Assembly (NCBI GenBank): GCA_030066905.1
Contig: JASJAR010000016.1
Span: 1-46,154, forward strand
DNA: 46,154 nt
DNA from: Paracoccaceae bacterium
Lineage (GTDB): Bacteria > Pseudomonadota > Alphaproteobacteria > Rhodobacterales > Rhodobacteraceae
Reading direction: 5' to 3'
The notes beneath the pieces are model-generated. The model had not been told where the DNA came from and did no database searches. It saw only the letters and a list, made by a program, of their open reading frames with translations. The translations under genes and the position numbers were made by a program. Shown here one piece after another: positions 8,794 to 18,700 of the stretch (positions are counted from its first letter, which is position 1; each line of letters starts with the position of its first letter).

Positions 8794-9657
8794 ATGGACA
8801 TTTCGCAGGAATGCCAGGTCATCGAGCTCGAACCGGGCATCTTCATCTATGTCGAGGCGTTTTCGGCCCCCGACGGCGCGCCGGAGCAGCGGCGGTTCAA
8901 CCATGTCCATCCGCTATGCGAACTCGTCTGGTTCCGCCGCACGGAGGGTTTTGTCTATCTCGACGGGGTGCCGGTGCCCCTTGAGGCCGGCCAGGCGATT
9001 TTCCTGCCCTCGATGCAGGCCCATGATTTCGAGACCGGCACGGGGGTTCGCGACTGGGTGTTCGTGCAATTCGAGCCGTTCCTGGCCGAGACGCTGTTTC
9101 CCGACACCCGTCGCAAGCTCGCCTCAAGCCCGTTTCTGGTGCGCCCCGATCCGATTTCGGCGGGGCGGCTCGACATGCTGCTCGACTGGCTAATGGAGAT
9201 CAGCGGCGAGCCGTCGAAGCGGGTGACCTCAGAAAAGGTGCTCGAACTCATCATGACCATTCTGGCACTCGGCAAAGAGCAGACTTTGCTCTGCGACATC
9301 GAGAAGTCGGGATCGTTCGACCGCATCCGCCCCGCCATCGCGCTCATCAACGGCAATCCGGGGCTCGATCTCGATGCCGCCATGGCCGCGCGAGCCTGTA
9401 ACCTCACGGTCAGCTACTTCCTGCGGCTCTTCAAAAGCCAGATGGGTGTGGGGTTTTCGAGCTATCTCAAACAGCACCGTCTCAATGCGGCCGCACGATT
9501 GATCCTCAACACCGACAAGCCGATTTCCCAGATCGGCTATGCCGTGGGCTTTTCGACCCCGGCCCATTTTTCGGCCTCGTTTTCGGACCGATTCGGCGTC
9601 TCCCCGCGCGACTACCGAAAGTCCGCACTGGGCGCCAAAACCCCGGAACTGACGTGA
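8794..9657 (+). CDS. AraC-family regulator with cupin sensor domain
   Basis: 287 residues. The N-terminal 100 or so form a cupin-like ligand domain (FNHVHPLCELVWF, then LEAGQAIFLPSMQAHDF). The C-terminus has the two AraC helix-turn-helix units (LDAAMAARACNLTVSYFLRL and ISQIGYAVGFSTPAHFSASF) and the family ending GVSPRDYRK. The ATG has GGGAGG seven bases ahead. It sits inside the transporter operon, 65 bases after the second permease, so it is the natural local regulator, probably sensing the imported sugar. Confidence 0.9.
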   Translation: MDISQECQVIELEPGIFIYVEAFSAPDGAPEQRRFNHVHPLCELVWFRRTEGFVYLDGVPVPLEAGQAIFLPSMQAHDFETGTGVRDWVFVQFEPFLAETLFPDTRRKLASSPFLVRPDPISAGRLDMLLDWLMEISGEPSKRVTSEKVLELIMTILALGKEQTLLCDIEKSGSFDRIRPAIALINGNPGLDLDAAMAARACNLTVSYFLRLFKSQMGVGFSSYLKQHRLNAAARLILNTDKPISQIGYAVGFSTPAHFSASFSDRFGVSPRDYRKSALGAKTPELT

Positions 9658-9762
9658 GGATTCGAAATTTTTTGGCGGTTTGGCAAAAGTGTGCAACGTC
9701 GCCCGCCGCGGGACCTGGCGGCTAGACTGCCCCTGAGGGCCGACGCGGAGGAGGGGCCGGAA

Positions 9763-10080
9763 GTGCCCATGGCACGCATTCGTTTCGCACAAGCCGACGG
9801 GTCTGAGATCACGCTCGAGAGCTTTGGCGGCTCGCTGATGGAGGCCGCCCGCGCAGCCGGCGTGCGCGGCATCGAAGGTCAATGCGGCGGGGTTGCCTCC
9901 TGCGGCACCTGCCATGTCTATGTCGATGCCGCATGGCTGGAGGCCGTCGGCCCGGCGAGCGCGGCAGAGCTTGATATGCTCGAGTTCGAGCCCGCGACGA
10001 CCCATGCGAGCCGGCTCTCCTGTCAGATCGCCGTCACCAGCGCACTCGACGGGTTGAAGGTCACGGTCGCCAATGGCTGA
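9763..10080 (+). CDS. Adrenodoxin-type [2Fe-2S] ferredoxin
   Basis: A small electron-transfer protein of about 105 residues. Counted from ATG 9769, the cluster ligands are C39, C45, C48 and C85 (CGGVASCGTC, then SRLSCQIAV), which is the CX5CX2C pattern of adrenodoxin and putidaredoxin. AGGAGG ends eight bases before GTG 9763 but fourteen before ATG 9769, so GTG 9763 (adding Val-Pro) may be the true start. The downstream P450 gene begins inside its 3' end (8-bp overlap), so this is very probably that P450's redox partner. No NADH-ferredoxin reductase gene lies in the window. Confidence 0.9.
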   Translation: MPMARIRFAQADGSEITLESFGGSLMEAARAAGVRGIEGQCGGVASCGTCHVYVDAAWLEAVGPASAAELDMLEFEPATTHASRLSCQIAVTSALDGLKVTVANG

Positions 10081-11191
10081 TCCGGCCGACACCGCGCCGG
10101 GGCGCATCGCCCATCTCGACGGCGAAGACGTGGTCTGCGTGACCGGTTACCGCGATGTCCGCCGCGCCGCCCAGGACACCGTCACCTTCAGCAATGACGT
10201 GCTGGGGCGGATCCAAATCCCCGCCGAGGACAAAACCCGCAGCTTCCGCCAATGCCCCATCGAGTTCGACCCGCCTGAGCACCGAGCCTATCGGGCCTTG
10301 GTCGAGCCGGTCTTTGCCCGACCGAGGGAGCCCGAATATCAGGCGCAGGTGCGCGCGCTCGTCGCCGATGCGGTGGCGGCGGCGCGTGGCGCGGGGCCGA
10401 TCGACGCGATGGAAAACCTGGCACTCCCGCTCCAGTCGAAGGCGCTGACGCTGCTTCTCGGCGTTCCGCTGGAGGAGGCCGATGTCTGGGTGTCCTGGGG
10501 GCTTCATGCCTTCAAGACCAGGGGCGAGCCCGATCTCGCCCGAGCCCGGGCACTCACCGATTACATCGTCGCCAAGATCGACGCAGCGGCGACCGCGCCC
10601 GACGACAGCTTCTTTTCGCTCCTCCACCGGGTCGAGATCGACGGCCGCCCGCTCACCGGCGACGAACGCTTGGGCTTTGCCCATCTGGTCTTCGCCGGCG
10701 GGCGCGACACAGTGATCCGGGTTCTCACCGGTATCCTCGGGCATTTCGCCACCAACCCAAGCGACTTCGTCCGCCTCAAGGCCGAGCCGCAATTGGCGCT
10801 CACTGCGACCGAGGAATTCGTGCGGCTGATCTCGCCGTTGATGCTGATTGGGCGGATCGCCACTGCCCCGGCAGAAGTGGCTGGGCTAAAGGTCGCCCAA
10901 GGCCAGCGCATCGCGCTTTGCTGGGCCGAAGCCAACCGCGACACACAGGTCTTCGACGCGCCCGACCTTCTCAAGCTCGACCGCAAGCCCAATCCCCATG
11001 TCGGCTTCGGCAGCGGCATCCATACCTGTCTGGGCGCCGCTCATGCGCGGCTTCTGTGCCGCAGCCTTCTGGCGGAACTTGCCGCGCGGGTGAGCGGGAT
11101 CGACTTGGTCGAGGTCCGGGAGGAAGGGCCCAGGCACCGGGGGCAGCCGAGCGACCTGCACTTCGCCAAGCTTGTCGTGGCGTTGACGTGA
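10073..11191 (+). CDS. Cytochrome P450, class I bacterial type
   Basis: A 372-residue soluble monooxygenase. The heme loop is FGSGIHTCLGAAHARL, with the thiolate ligand C318. The I-helix oxygen-activation motif is AGGRDT near residue 210, the K-helix ExxR is EEFVRL, and CPIEFDPPEHRAYRALVEPV is the usual C-helix region. This is a CYP101/CYP111-like layout. It overlaps the ferredoxin gene by 8 bp. It is slightly shorter than typical (about 400 residues). Lying between sugar-transporter genes, it may modify the imported compound, which would then not be an ordinary sugar; that is inference. Confidence 0.92.
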   Translation: MADPADTAPGRIAHLDGEDVVCVTGYRDVRRAAQDTVTFSNDVLGRIQIPAEDKTRSFRQCPIEFDPPEHRAYRALVEPVFARPREPEYQAQVRALVADAVAAARGAGPIDAMENLALPLQSKALTLLLGVPLEEADVWVSWGLHAFKTRGEPDLARARALTDYIVAKIDAAATAPDDSFFSLLHRVEIDGRPLTGDERLGFAHLVFAGGRDTVIRVLTGILGHFATNPSDFVRLKAEPQLALTATEEFVRLISPLMLIGRIATAPAEVAGLKVAQGQRIALCWAEANRDTQVFDAPDLLKLDRKPNPHVGFGSGIHTCLGAAHARLLCRSLLAELAARVSGIDLVEVREEGPRHRGQPSDLHFAKLVVALT

Positions 11192-11254
11192 GGCGGACAG
11201 GGCAGGCAACGGCGCACGCGCGGTTCTCCTCCCAACGCGGGAGGTCCTGAACGC

Positions 11255-12268
11255 ATGGCGAAGATCGAACTTCGGGGGATCAACAAAGCCTACGGCGCGG
11301 CGCGCGTCATCCGCGATGTCGAACTGGAAATCCGCAAGGGCGAGTTCATGGTCTTCGTCGGGCCGTCGGGCTGTGGAAAGTCCACACTCCTGCGGCTGAT
11401 CGCAGGTCTCGAGGAGATCACCTCCGGCGATCTTCTGTTCGATGGCGCGCGGGTGAACGACCTTGTGCCGACAAAGCGCGGCATCGCCATGGTGTTTCAA
11501 TCCTACGCGCTCTACCCGCACATGAGTGTCTTCGACAACATGGCCTTCGGGATGAAGATCGCCCAAGCCACCAAGGCGGAGATGGACAAAAGGGTGCGCG
11601 AGGCGGCCGCTCTTTTGCAAATCGACCACCTTCTGGAGCGGCTCCCGAAACAGCTTTCGGGCGGCCAGCGCCAGCGGGTGGCCATCGGCCGGGCCATCGT
11701 GCGCGACCCGCGCGTCTTTCTGTTCGATGAGCCTCTTTCGAACCTCGACGCGGCACTCCGCGTCGCCACGAGGCTCGAAATTGCCAAGCTCCACCAATCG
11801 ATGCGCGATGTAACGATGATCTACGTCACCCACGACCAGGTCGAGGCGATGACTTTGGCCGACCGCATCTGTGTGCTCCGCGACGGGGTGGTCGAGCAGG
11901 TCGGCACGCCGTCCGAGCTTTACGACCGTCCAAACTCGGTCTTCGTCGCCGGTTTCATCGGCTCGCCGAAGATGAACTTTCTGACCGGCTCCTTCGCCGA
12001 CGCCTTCGATTGCGCGACGCTCGGAGTGCGCTCGGAGCATTTGGAGGTGGTCGACAGCGGTCAGGGGGTTTGGGAAGGAGAAGTGGTCCATACCGAAGAC
12101 CTCGGCTCGGATCATTTCCTGTTTCTCGAGATCGGCGCGGCCGAACCGGTGATCCTCCGACAGCCCGGCAAGATGCGCGGCGCCTTGGGAAAGCGGCTGT
12201 CGATCCGGCCGATGACGGGCCATGTCCACCGGTTCGGCGCCGACGACATGCCCCTCGGCGACCTCTGA
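11255..12268 (+). CDS. Sugar ABC transporter ATPase, MalK/UgpC type
   Basis: The energy-coupling subunit of the importer encoded upstream. It has Walker A GPSGCGKST (residues 36-44), signature LSGGQRQR (near 134), Walker B VFLFDEP (near 154), and the H-loop in YVTHDQVEAMTLADRI. The C-terminal regulatory (TOBE) part is present but the protein, at 337 residues, is shorter than the usual 350-370. GGAGG lies about 11 bases before the ATG. It closes the operon, separated from the permeases by the regulator, ferredoxin and P450 genes, an unusual order. Confidence 0.92.
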   Translation: MAKIELRGINKAYGAARVIRDVELEIRKGEFMVFVGPSGCGKSTLLRLIAGLEEITSGDLLFDGARVNDLVPTKRGIAMVFQSYALYPHMSVFDNMAFGMKIAQATKAEMDKRVREAAALLQIDHLLERLPKQLSGGQRQRVAIGRAIVRDPRVFLFDEPLSNLDAALRVATRLEIAKLHQSMRDVTMIYVTHDQVEAMTLADRICVLRDGVVEQVGTPSELYDRPNSVFVAGFIGSPKMNFLTGSFADAFDCATLGVRSEHLEVVDSGQGVWEGEVVHTEDLGSDHFLFLEIGAAEPVILRQPGKMRGALGKRLSIRPMTGHVHRFGADDMPLGDL

Positions 12269-12755
12269 GGGCCTGCCCGGCGCGGCGAGCAGCGCAAGGC
12301 GCCACCCTCGGGAGAATCCGAGGGAGAGGTTGCGGACGGCTTTTGCCATGCCTTCCTTGAGGGGGGCGGCCGCTTCGCGCCGCTGGACCAGGATCGGCCG
12401 CCAAATCTGGGTATCGTACGAAGATAGTCGCCGTCGGACTTCGGCGATTGTTTGCCTTATGGCGACGGGCCGCCTGCCTGCGCGGTCAAATCGGAAAGTT
12501 GACGCAATCGCGCCTTTTTTTCGCCACAGATTGCCACTCAGAAATCGGCCGACGGGGCAATCGTAAGCCACCGCATCACCAAGACCGGGCACGAATTTTC
12601 AGTCATGAAATCGAGTGCTTAGGGTCCGGCCCGTCGGCCGGGGCCCGACCGGTTGCGCCATGGCGCGACTGGCGCGTTGCGTACCGAGTTCCAAAAAAAG
12701 ACGCAAAGCACCCCTTGGCCGTCGTTGGACTGGAGGGGGAACGAAAGGGACGATC
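12269..12755. other. Intergenic region ahead of the giant secreted protein
   Basis: About 490 bases with no supported gene. It starts with the hairpin at 12305-12324. Further on there are short T-rich runs, a TTGACG at about 12498, and a 7-bp inverted repeat, GATTGCC and GGCAATC, about 20 bases apart around 12529-12562. One of these should belong to the promoter of the downstream gene, but I cannot assign it firmly. An AAGGGA six bases before ATG 12756 sets the start of that gene, although its frame is open to 12615. Confidence 0.45.
12305..12324 (+). terminator. Hairpin after the sugar ABC operon, no T-run
   Basis: CCCTCGG and CCGAGGG form a perfect 7-bp stem around loop GAGAAT, 37 bases after the ATPase stop. 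There is no following T-run, so it is at best a weak terminator or a 3'-end stabiliser. Confidence 0.4.
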
Positions 12756-15700
12756 ATGACCTCGACCACCACCTCTTCGGCGGGCTCCACCTCATCGCTG
12801 TTTTACCTCCAGGCCCTCGATGGCAGCGCGGACCTGCAAAGCGCGGCTCCCGATTACGGGCTCGATCAGCGTGACGATGGCGTGGTCGTGATCGAGGACG
12901 ACGCGGATTTCGACCTCTCGGCAGGCACGCTGACGATGAGTGTCAACGCGTCCGACACGTCCAGCCAACAGGGGCTTTTTTCGCGCGACGCGCGGTTCAA
13001 CAACACCGGCGGGCACTTCTCGGTCTGGATCGACAATGGTCGGGTCTTCGCCCGGCTCCAGGACACGTCGCACTCCTACACGCTTTCCGCACCCATCGAG
13101 GAAGGCACCGACACCGATATCGCCGTCCGTTTCGGCGATGACGGCGTCTCTTCGGGCTTCGAGCTTTTCATCGACGGGGTGAAGGTCGATGGCTCCGACT
13201 ATGCCGGCGGCATGGCGGGCAACGACGAGCCGGTGGTCATCGGCGCGCTGCAATGGACGAGCGGCGAGGGGACGTCCGATTCCATCACGTCGGTCTCCCA
13301 CGCCACGATCACCGACGTCGCCTTGACCGACACCCGGCTTTCGGATGCCGATATCGCCGCCGTTGCCGAGGATGCCGGCGCGTTCTACGGCGGTGAGACT
13401 GACACGTCGGATGGCAACGGTGGCGATGAGGTTGGCGACGACGCGGGCGACGGCGGGTCCGATACCGGCGAAACGGGCGGTACCGGGCATACCGGCGACG
13501 GCCTGCGTGACGAGGCCGTCCTTTTCCTCGGCGATCTCGACGGGGCCGATCTCGTCCAGCCCGAGGGGGGCGCCCTGACCGGCGAGGAGGTCGCCTCGAA
13601 CGTCATCGTTATCGACAACGACCCTGCCTTCGATCTCTCGGCCGGCACGCTCACGATGACCGTCGAGACCGACGACGTGGATGCGCGCCAGGGCCTCTTC
13701 TCCCGCGATGCGTCGTTCTACGGCGGCGGCGGCCATCTCTCGGTCTGGATCGAAGACGACGAAATCCGCGTCCGGTTGCAGGACACCTCGACCTCCTACA
13801 GCCTGCGCGCGCCCATCGAGGCCGGTGTCGAGACCGACATCGCCCTCCGGTTCGGCGATGACGGCACCACCGGCGGGTTCGAGTTGTTCGTCGACGGCGT
13901 CCTCGTCGACAGTTCCGATCATACCGGCGGGATCGACGGCAACGACGAACCCATCGTCATCGGTGCGCTGCAATGGGCGAGCTCCGAAGGCACCGCCAAC
14001 AGGATTCAGTATCACAACAAAGGCACGATCACAGATGTCGCGCTCACCGGCGAGCGGCTGACGGAGGCAGAGATCGCTGCCGTCGCGGACGATGCGACCG
14101 CATTCTACCTCGGAGACGCTGGCGATGGGGGCGATACCGGCGATACCGGTACGGTCAACACCGCCCCCGTGGCGGGCGACGACCAGGGCTTTGCCGTGGA
14201 GACCGGTGCGGAGATCGTCATCGATACGGCCGCACTTCTGGCCAACGATACCGATGCCGACGGCGATGCGCTGACGATCACCGAGGTGGACGGTGCCGAG
14301 CTGCGGGGCAGTGAGATCGTCTTCACCGCCGGCGACACGGCGGGCCCGGCGAGCTTCAGCTACACCGTTGCCGACGGGCAGGGGGGCAGCGACACCGGCA
14401 TCGTGTCGGTCGAGGTGACCGAGCCGGTGATCCAGCCCAACACCGCCCCGGTGGCCGCCGACGATACCGGGTTCACGGTCGAGACCGGGGCCGAGCTTGT
14501 CCTAGACGCCGCGTCGCTTCTGGCCAACGACAGCGATGCCGACGGCGATGCGCTGACGATTACGGCCGTGGAGGGGGCCGAGCTCCGCGGCGACCAGATC
14601 GTCTTCACCGCCGGCGACGCGGCGGCGACCGCGACAATCGCCTACACCGTCGAGGACGGCCAGGGCGGCAGCGATACCGCCACCGTAACCATCGACGTGG
14701 TCGAACCGGTCAGTCAGAACAATGCGCCCATGGCGCGCGACGATCTGGGTTTCGTCGTCGAGGCGGGCGAGACGCTCACCATCGACGCCGCCGAGCTTCT
14801 GGCCAACGACACCGACCCCGACGGCGATCTCCTGACGATCACGGCTGTCAGCGGAGCAGCGCTTCAGAACGGCCAGGTGGTCTTCGAGGCGGGCGATGTC
14901 GAAGAGGAGGTGCTCTTCACCTACACCGTCGACGACGGAAATGGCGGGACCGATACGGCGACGGTATCGGTCGATGTCCTGCCGGCCTCGAACCAGGGCG
15001 GGGGCGGGACCAACGCCGCTCCGGTCGCGAGCGGTGCCACGATGTCGATGGGCCATGGCGGCGCGCCCATTATCCTCGACGCGACGGGCGAAGGCTCCGA
15101 CGTCCCCGGTGTGATGGTCTCCTCGACGGGGCTTCTCGACAACGTGACCGATGCCGATGGCGACCGGCTCGACGTCGTAGAGATTTCGGGCGCCGACAAC
15201 GGGACCGTGTTCGAGTTGCCCGACGGCAACTGGTACTACAAGGCGGACGACAATTTCTCCGGCATGGAGATGCTGACGGTCAGCGTGTCGGACGGTGTGA
15301 ACCCGCCGGTGGAGTATACTCACACCGTCCACGTCATGCCGGCGCTTGAACATACGACACACCAGGCCCCGGGAGACGAGGCGAGATTGGCCGAGCACTT
15401 GCAGTTTCTCGACATCGCCAAGCCCAGCGAGGCCACGCACATTGCCGTCCAGGACGGCGCCTGGAGCGACCCGGCGACCTGGGCCGACGGCATCGTGCCC
15501 GGCGACGAGGCGAAGGTCTTCATCCCGCAGGGCATGTCGGTCGACTATGACATCGAGGTCGGCGACGCTCCCCGGCTCGACTGGGTGCGCCTCGACGGTA
15601 CGCTCGACTTCGAGCCCGAATTCGACACCCAGATGATCGTCGACACCATCGTCGCGGCCCCAAGCTCGACGCTGCTGATCGGCACCGAGGACGACCCCGT

Positions 15701-18700
15701 AACCGGTTCGGTCGATATCGTCTTCCGCTCCGACACCGCCTCTATCGAAGAGCGCGACTGGGACCCGGGCCAGTTCTCCAAAGGCCTCGTCGCCCACGGC
15801 ACCTCGCGGGTCTATGGCGAGGAAAAGGCCGAGTTCGTGAAGCTCGACGACGCGATGGCGGGCGATGACGTGCTGACCTTGCGCGAAGTGCCCGAGAACT
15901 GGCAGGTCGGCGACCGGTTGGTGCTGGCGGGCACGAACTTCGACAAGGACGGCTCGAACGAGGACAACACCAAGTACCAGGACGAGGTGCTTGAAATCAC
16001 CGCCATCGACGGCGACGAAATCCGCTTCATCAACCGCTCGAACGATGCGGTCGACGGGCAGACGACGCTCGCTTACGACCATGCGCGCCCCGAAGGACAC
16101 GAGGAGCGCACCGACATCTATGTCGCCAATATGGACCGCAACGTCACCTTCCGCTCCGAGGACGGGGTCGATACCGAGATCGAGCAGCGCGGCCATGTGA
16201 TGTTCATGCACAACGACGATGTCGAGGTGCACAATGCGGGCTTCGAGGGGCTCGGGCGGACCGACAAGAACGAGCAGATCGATGATGACGGCTCGAACGT
16301 GCGCGGCCGCTATGCGCTCCACTACCACAAAACCGGCGACGATGACCTTACCGGCAAACCCGCCGAGGCCGAGGGCAACGCAGTCTGGGGCTCGCCCGGT
16401 TGGGGCATCGTGCATCACGACAGCCATCTCAACGTCACCGACAACGTCGTCTTCGACGTGACCGGTTCGGGGATCGTGGCCGAGGACGGCACCGAGATCG
16501 GCACCTGGGAAAACAACCTGGTGATGAAAACCACCGGGCACGACAAGGGTGGGATGGGAGCCGACGATCTCGACACGACGAACGACGATGCGCGCAACCG
16601 CAACTTCGACTTCGGCTTTGCCGGCGAAGCGTACTGGCAGCAGGGCGCCCAGCAGGTCGAGATGATCGACAACAAGGCGACAAGCTCGGTCTTCGGCGTC
16701 AACCATTTCCGCCGGTCGGACAATTCCACGAACCCCGAAGGCACCCGCGAGATCGAGCTCAGGAAGCTCGGCACCGTGGCCGAGGGCGGCGAACTCATGG
16801 TCGATGCCAATGGCGACCCGCTCTATGGGCCGGACAACCAGCCGATGGTCGATGAGAACGGCAATCCGCGTGTGGCCGTCGCCGGTGAGATCATCCCCGA
16901 CGATCTGGCCTCGCAATATTACGAGCAGGGCTACGGGCCCGACGACACGGTGAGCCACATCGCCACCAACTGGAAGGGCGATACCGGGACCGAGGTTTAC
17001 AATGTCGGAACGGCCGAGGCGACGTGGTTCAACAAGCGGTCAAATACCGCTGACACGTTCCATCCGGGGCATACCGAAGATACCCATCGCCAGCCGGATG
17101 TGATCCAGGATCTTGAGGCGTGGAATGTCCACAATGCGGGCGTCCACCTGCAATACTCCTCGCTTGTCGAGATCGATAACGGCTTCCTCCACGCCGCCGA
17201 AGGCTCGAAGGCGGCAGGCGGCGACAACGGCTCGATCACCAAGGACGTGTCCTACGGTCACGCGCTCGGGCACAACAACCAGGGGACCGATCTCAGGGTC
17301 GAGGACACCTATATCGAAGGGTTCGAGACCGGCATCAAAGTGGGCCGCCCGGGCGGGACCACCGACAACCAGCAACTCACTCGCGAGGGCAACAATACCG
17401 ACGCCAAGGAGCGCCCGACCGAGATCAGGAATGTCACGTTCAAGGATGTCGACGAGCCCTTCGCGGTGGCCGGCTCGCTCCATACGGAGGTGAAACATAC
17501 CGGCCAGCCGAACTTCTCGGAAATCGAGGATATCACCAACCTCACGCCGGACGAAAACTCAGGCGGCATGACGGTGGGCTTCACCTATATGCAGGTCACC
17601 GACGAAGGCACGCTGCGGTTCACCTCGACCTCCTACGATTGGGAGATGGACCGCGGCGACCGCCATGGCGGCGACGGAATCTTCGCCTATGGATGGGATT
17701 TCGACAATGACGGCGAGGTCGACCAATGGGGTCGCTGGGCCGAGCACGATTTCGATGTCGGCACGCATGAGGTCGGGCTGACCGTGGTCGACGCCTCGGG
17801 AGCGGAGGCCCACACCACCCAGACCATCGTGGTCGAGGACGAGGCCGAGCGGCATCAGAACATGATCCTGAACGGCACGTTCGAACCGCAAGCGTTCGAG
17901 TATGACAACCACAGTCTGATGAACACGATCGAAGGCGCCGGCTGGGCGTTCCACCAGAACAAATGGAGCATCGACGAGAGCCTCGGCGATGGCGGCGCGG
18001 CGCGCTCGGGCGCGACGACGCAGCACCATCACGCCGATCTCAGCCAGCACTTCAAGGACGACTCGGTCCATGACGGCGCGTTGACGCTCAGCTTCGACGT
18101 GATGAACCTCACCGCCGGAAGCGAGACCACCGTGCGGCTGGTGGGCTATTCGGGTGAGACCTATCGCCGGAACGGCGACATCCAGGACTACGCGCTCGAT
18201 CTCTCGACCGAGTACGAGGAACTCGTCACCGAGACGATCACCTTTGACGGTACCAATACCTGGGAGAGCTTCGAATACACCTTCGATGTCGGCGACGGCT
18301 ACGATCACTACACGCTGATCTTCGACCAGGACGGCTCGGTCGCGGTCGACAACGTCTTCATGGGCGAAGCCGACCGGGTCATCGCCACCGATGACATCGT
18401 CCGTGTGGTCGATGACAGCACCGCCACATTCGACGTCCTAAGCAACGACCGCGGCATCGGCGGGTCCGAGCTCACCATCGTCGGGGCGACCTCCGAAGAC
18501 GGTGTGGTCACCATCAACGAGGACGGCACACTCACCTTCGAAGCCGGCGACGATTTCAAAGGCATGGGCGAGGTCGACTACATCGTCGAAGACGCCACCG
18601 GCGACCGCTCGACCGCGACGGCGGAGGTCTATCTCGACCCGGTCTCCTCGGAAGACCTCAAACTTGAGCTTCTGATGGAGGATGGCGACGACGGCGACGG

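Noticed and set aside
12498..12530. TTGACG as -35 box for the secreted-protein gene
   Set aside because: No acceptable -10 box lies 16-18 bases downstream, so it is not listed as a promoter.
12615..12755. Longer N-terminus for the giant secreted protein
   Set aside because: The frame is open, but the extra residues are Arg-rich and unlike the acidic mature protein; ATG 12756 has the ribosome site.
14158..15010. DNA repeats that could suggest a CRISPR or tandem-repeat array
   Set aside because: They are about 280-bp in-frame cadherin-like protein repeats, diverged at the DNA level, not short identical repeats with spacers.
14502..16958. Minus-strand open frame of 818 codons
   Set aside because: Antisense to the cadherin-like and G8 part of the giant secreted protein; no recognisable motifs.
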